DNA of 21,137 nt, from assembly GCA_030141605.1 (NCBI GenBank), contig JAQGDQ010001919.1, forward strand, positions 1-21,137. Direction: 5' to 3'. The stretch comes from Tubiluchus corallicola (taxonomy: Eukaryota > Priapulida > Priapulimorpha > Priapulimorphida > Tubiluchidae). The notes below the pieces were generated by a model that was not told the DNA's origin, did no database searches, and saw nothing but the letters and a program-made list of their open reading frames with translations. Of the stretch, positions 16,813-21,137 are shown piece by piece (positions within the stretch are counted from its first letter, which is position 1; the number at the start of each line of letters is the position of its first letter). The position numbers and the translations under genes are program-made.

Positions 16813-17850
16813 TGGCAACACTACTCGGCTGTTAATACACCGATTTGGTGGAAAATTCAACACTTTTTTACCTCCAGTATAATGAGAATCATACAAAATG
16901 GCAACACTACTCGGCTGCTAATACACTGATTTGGTGGAAAATTCAACACTTTTTAGCCTCCAGTATCATGAGAATCATACAAAATGGCAACACTACTCGG
17001 CTGTTAATACACTGATTTGGTGGAAAATTCAACACTTTTTTACCTCCAGTATCATGAGAATCATACAAAATGGCAACACTACTCGGCTGTTAATACACTG
17101 ATTTGGTGGAAAATTCAACACTTTTTTACCTCCAGTATCATGAGAATCATGCAAAATGGCAACACTACTCGGCTGTTAATACACTGATTTGGTGGAAAAT
17201 TCAACACTTTTTAGCCTCCAGTATCATGAGAATCATGCAAAATGGCAACACTACTCGGCTGTTAATACACTGATTTGGTGGAAAATTCAACACTTTTTTA
17301 CCTCCAGTATCATGAGAATCATGCAAAATGGCAACACTACTCGGTTGCTAATACACTGATTTGGTGGAAAATTCAACACTTTTTAGCCTCCAGTATCATG
17401 AGAATCATGCAAAATGGCAACACTACTCGGCTGTTAATACACTGATTTGGTGGAAAATTCAACACTTTTTTACCTCCAGTATCATGAGAATCATACAAAA
17501 TGGCAACACTACTCGGCTGTTAATACACTGATTTGGTGGAAAATTCAACACTTTTTTACCTCCAGTATCATGAGAATCATGCAAAATGGCAACACTACTC
17601 GGCTGTTAATACACTGATTTGGTGGAAAATTCAACACTTTTTAGCCTCCAGTATCATGAGAATCATGCAAAATGGCAACACTACTCGGCTGTTAATACAC
17701 TGATTTGGTGGAAAATTCAACACTTTTTTACCTCCAGTATCATGAGAATCATGCAAAGTGGCAACACTACTCGGCTGGTAATACACTGATTTGGTGGAAA
17801 ATTCAACACTTTTTAGCCTCCGATACAATGAACGTCATACAAAATGGCAA
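16813..17850. repeat. 86-bp satellite, 12 copies, with a five-unit higher-order pattern
   Basis: Units run from GGCAACACTACTCGGCTG through GATTTGGTGGAAAATTCAAC to GAGAATCATRCAAAAT. Two subtypes, TTTTTTACCTCC (A) and TTTTTAGCCTCC (B), occur in the order A B A A B A B A A B A B. The last unit degenerates (CCGATACAATGAACG) where the array ends. Small open frames on both strands are by-products. Confidence 0.95.
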
Positions 17851-18126
17851 CCCTGGCCGAGAGTTAGCCGCAAAAAAACATGGCCGCGCCCTGCGTTCAT
17901 GATGTTATAACGACGAAATAATGATGTTATGATAATTATTGCGTTTTATGTTTTAAATTAAAAAATACGCTTTTATATGACTGAGTCAAGCAAGTATATG
18001 ATTATACGAAAAATATATATATAATTTCCACCGTGTGCGCGATAAAAATGTATTACTTAGGCGATTAGACGGAAACACAGGTATTTTTATTGTCTGCCAA
18101 AAGTAAAAGTGTGTATTTTATGCATC
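17851..18126. other. Spacer between two tandem arrays
   Basis: AT-rich, with a short (TA)n tract near 18013-18023. No gene supported. Confidence 0.5.
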
Positions 18127-21100
18127 GTGTCTTATGCTACGCTTGTGTTTCATTTGCTACGCTTGTGTTTCTTTTGCTACGCTTGTGTTTCTTTTGCTAC
18201 GCTTGTGTTTCTTTTGCTACGCTTGTGTTTCTTATGCTGCGCTTGTGTTTCTTTTGCTACGCTTGTGTTTCTTTTGCTACGCTTGTGTTTCTTATGCTAC
18301 GCTTGTGTTTCTTATGCTACGCTTGTGTTTTTATGCTAAGCCTGTGTTTCTTATGCTACACTTGTGTTTCTTTTGCTACGCTTGTGTTTCTTATGCTACA
18401 CTTGTGTTTCTTATGCTACGCTTGTGTTTCTTATGCTACGCTTGTGTTTCTTATGCTACGCTTGTGTTTCTTTTGCTACGCTTGTGTTTCTTATGCTACG
18501 CTTGTGTTTCTTTTGCTACGCTTGTGTTTCTTATGCTACGCTTGTGTTTCTTATGCTACGCTTGTGTTTCTTATGCTACGCTTGTGTTTCTTATGCTACG
18601 CTCGTGTTTCTTATGCTACGCTTGAGTTTCTTATGCTATGCTTGTGTTTCTTTTGCTACGCTTGTGTTTCTTATGCTACGCTTGTGTTTCTTATGCTACA
18701 CTTGTGTTTCTTTTGCTACGCTTGTGTTTCTTTTGCTACGCTTGTGTTTCTTATGCTACGCTTGTGTTTCTTATGCTACGCTTGTGTTTCTTATGCTACG
18801 CGTGTGTTTTTTTTATGCTGCACTTGTGTTTCTTATGCTGCACTTGTGTTTTTTATGCTACACTTGTGTTTTTTATGCTACACTTGTGTTTCTTATGCTA
18901 CACTTGTGTTTCTTTTGCTACGCTTGTGTTTCTTATGCTACGCTTGTGTTTCTTATGCTACACTTGTGTTTCTTATGCTACGCTTGTGTTTCTTATGCTA
19001 CGCTTGTGTTTCTTATTGCTACACTTGTGTTTCTTATGCTACACTTGTGTTTCTTTTGCTACGCTTGTGTTTCTTATGCTACGCTTGTGTTTCTTATGCT
19101 ACACTTGTGTTTCTTTTGCTACGCTTGTGTTTCTTATGCTGCACTTGTGTTTCTTATGCTACACTTGTGTTTCTTATGCTACACTTGTGTTTCTTATGCT
19201 ACGCTTGTGTTTCTTATGCTACGCTTGTGTTTCTTATGCTACACTTGTGTTTCTTATGCTACGCTTGTGTTTCTTATGCTACGCTTGTGTTTCTTATGCT
19301 ACGCTTGTGTTTCTTATGCTACGCTTGTGTTTCTTATGCTACGCTTGTGTTTCTTATGCTACGCTTGTGTTTCTTATGCTACGCTTGTGTTTCTTATGCT
19401 ACACTTGTGTTTCTTATGCTAAGCTTGTGTTTCTTATGCTACGCTTGTGTTTCTTATGCTACGCTTGTGTTTCTTATGCTACGCTTGTGTTTCTTATGCT
19501 ACGCTTGTGTTTCTTATGCTACCTTTGTGTTTTTTATGCTACGCTTGTGTTTCTTATGCTACGCTTGTGTTTCTTATGCTACACTTGTGTTTCTTATGCT
19601 ACGCTTGTGTTTCTTATGCTACGCTTGTGTTTTTATGCTACACTTGTGTTTCTTATGCTACACTTGTGTTTCTTATGCTACGCTTGTGTTTCTTATGCTA
19701 CGCTTGTGTTTCTTATGCTGCACTTGTGTTTTTATGCTACACTTGTGTTTCTTATGCTGCACTTGTGTTTTTTATGCTGCACTTGTGTTTCTTATGCTAC
19801 ACTAGTGTTTTTATGCTACACTTGTGTTTCTTATGCTACGCTTGTGTTTTTTATGCTACGCTTGTGTTTTTTATGCTATGCTTGTGTTTTTTATGCTACG
19901 CTTGTGTTTTTTACGCTACACTTGTGTTTTTTATGCTACACTTGTGTTTCTTATGCTACGCTTGTGTTTTTTATGCTACGCTTGTGTTTTTTATGCTACG
20001 CTTGTGTTTCTTATGCTACGCTTGTGTTTCTTATGCTACGCGTGTGTTTTTTTTATGCTGCACTTGTGTTTTTTATGCTGCACTTGTGTTTTTTATGCTA
20101 CACTTGTGTTTTTTATGCTACACTTGTGTTTCTTATGCTACGCTTGTGTTTCTTTTGCTACGCTTGTGTTTCTTATGCTACGCTTGTGTTTCTTATGCTA
20201 CGCTTGTGTTTCTTATGCTACACTTGTGTTTCTTATGCTACGCTTGTGTTTCTTATGCTACACTTGTGTTTTTTATGCTACACTTGTGTTTCTTATGCTA
20301 CGCTTGTGTTTCTTATGCTACGCTTGTGTTTCTTATGCTACGCTTGTGTTTCTTATGCTACACTTGTGTTTCTTATGCTAAGCTTGTGTTTCTTATGCTA
20401 CGCTTGTGTTTCTTATGCTACGCTTGTGTTTCTTATGCTGCGCTTGTGTTTCTTATGCTGCGCCTGTGTTTTTTATGCTGCGCTTGTGTTTTTTATACAC
20501 TTGTGTTTCTTATGCTACGCTTGTGTTTCTTATGCTACGCTTGTGTTTCTTATGCTACGCGTGTGTTTTTTTTATGCTGCACTTGTGTTTTTTATGCTGC
20601 ACTTGTGTTTTTTATGCTACACTTGTGTTTTTATGCTACACTTATGTTTCTTATGCTACACTTGTGTTTCTTATGCTGCACTTGTGTTTCTTATGCTACA
20701 TTTGTGTTCCTTGTGCTACGCTTGTGTTTTTTATGCTACACTTCTGTTTTTTATGCTACACTTGTGTTTCTTATGCTACACTTGTGTTTCTTATGCTACG
20801 CTTGTGTTTCTTATGCTACGCTTGTGTTTCTTATGCTACACTTGTGTTTCTTATGCTACACTTGTGTTTTTACGCTACACTTGTGTTTTTTATGCTTCAC
20901 TTGTGTTTCTCATGCTACGCTTGTGTTTCTTATGCTACGCTTGTGTTTCTTATGCTACGCTTGTGTTTCTTATGCTACGCTTGTGTTTCTTATGCTACAC
21001 TTGTGTTTCTTATGCTACACTTGTGTTTTTTATGCTACACTTGTGTTTCTTATGCTACACTTGTGTTTCTTATGCTACGCTTGTGTTTCTTATGCTACGC

Positions 21101-21137
21101 TTGTGTTTCTTATGCTACACTTGTGTTTCTTATGCTA
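18127..21137. repeat. 20-bp minisatellite, about 150 copies, runs off the window end
   Basis: Consensus TTTCTTATGCTACGCTTGTG, with common variants TTG for ATG, ACA for ACG, TGC for TAC and an extra or missing T in the T-run. The + strand is about half T and a tenth A. Because 20 is not a multiple of 3 and the consensus lacks a stop in every + frame, frames of up to 571 codons arise, all giving the same cyclic 20-residue Leu/Cys/Phe-rich peptide. They are not treated as genes. Confidence 0.97.

Noticed and set aside
18090-19805. 571-codon + strand open frame (and others of 352, 185 and 163 codons) rich in Leu, Cys, Phe
   Set aside because: All are readings of the 20-bp minisatellite. The same peptide appears in every frame, and frame changes follow indels in the array, so there is no sign of coding selection.

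Overview
The window is eukaryotic, from an invertebrate animal (probably an arthropod, but the species cannot be fixed from this sequence). Evidence: a metazoan splicing-factor gene split by canonical GT-AG introns, AT-rich introns full of DNA transposons, LINE fragments and a solo LTR, and an animal-type innate-immunity nucleotidyltransferase. No bacterial operon, CRISPR array, rRNA or tRNA was recognised.

Layout, left to right. A 26-bp minisatellite (about 498-1355) ends 86 bp before the first coding exon seen. Five + strand exons (1451-1599, 5285-5412, 6912-7021, 7586-7741, 11083-11258) join in perfect phase into 239 codons plus 2 nt. They match the N-terminal two-RRM half of SREK1 (splicing regulatory glutamine/lysine-rich protein 1). 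The introns hold a piggyBac-like element (2902-4208), a TA-flanked inverted-repeat element (2066-2490), a 92-bp array behind a LINE-type tail (4293-5015), a solo LTR with exact target-site duplication (5477-5839), a duplicated 3' splice-site region (7337-7570), a hAT-like end (about 8538-8662), a 137-bp satellite with a nested palindrome (8738-10113) and a LINE 3' fragment (10343-11005). The RS-rich C-terminal half of SREK1 was not found; either the next intron exceeds 9.8 kb or the gene is broken.

Downstream, on the - strand, is an intact intronless 799-codon gene (11948-14347) encoding an ankyrin-repeat/Mab-21 (cGAS-like receptor) fusion. Its apparent catalytic triad is complete and the motif spacing equals that of human cGAS. 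It is the most interesting gene here: a candidate nucleic-acid sensor or cyclic-dinucleotide synthase. Truncated copies of the piggyBac-like family lie on either side of it, and the nearest poly(A) signal after its stop lies inside one of them.

The right third is an LTR-like stretch (14885-15390), a second truncated piggyBac-like copy, an 86-bp satellite with a five-unit higher-order pattern (16813-17850), and a 20-bp minisatellite (18127 to the window end). The last is open in all three + frames and generates long spurious ORFs. Five tandem arrays make up about one third of the window. The two genes have no evident shared pathway; their relation is positional.
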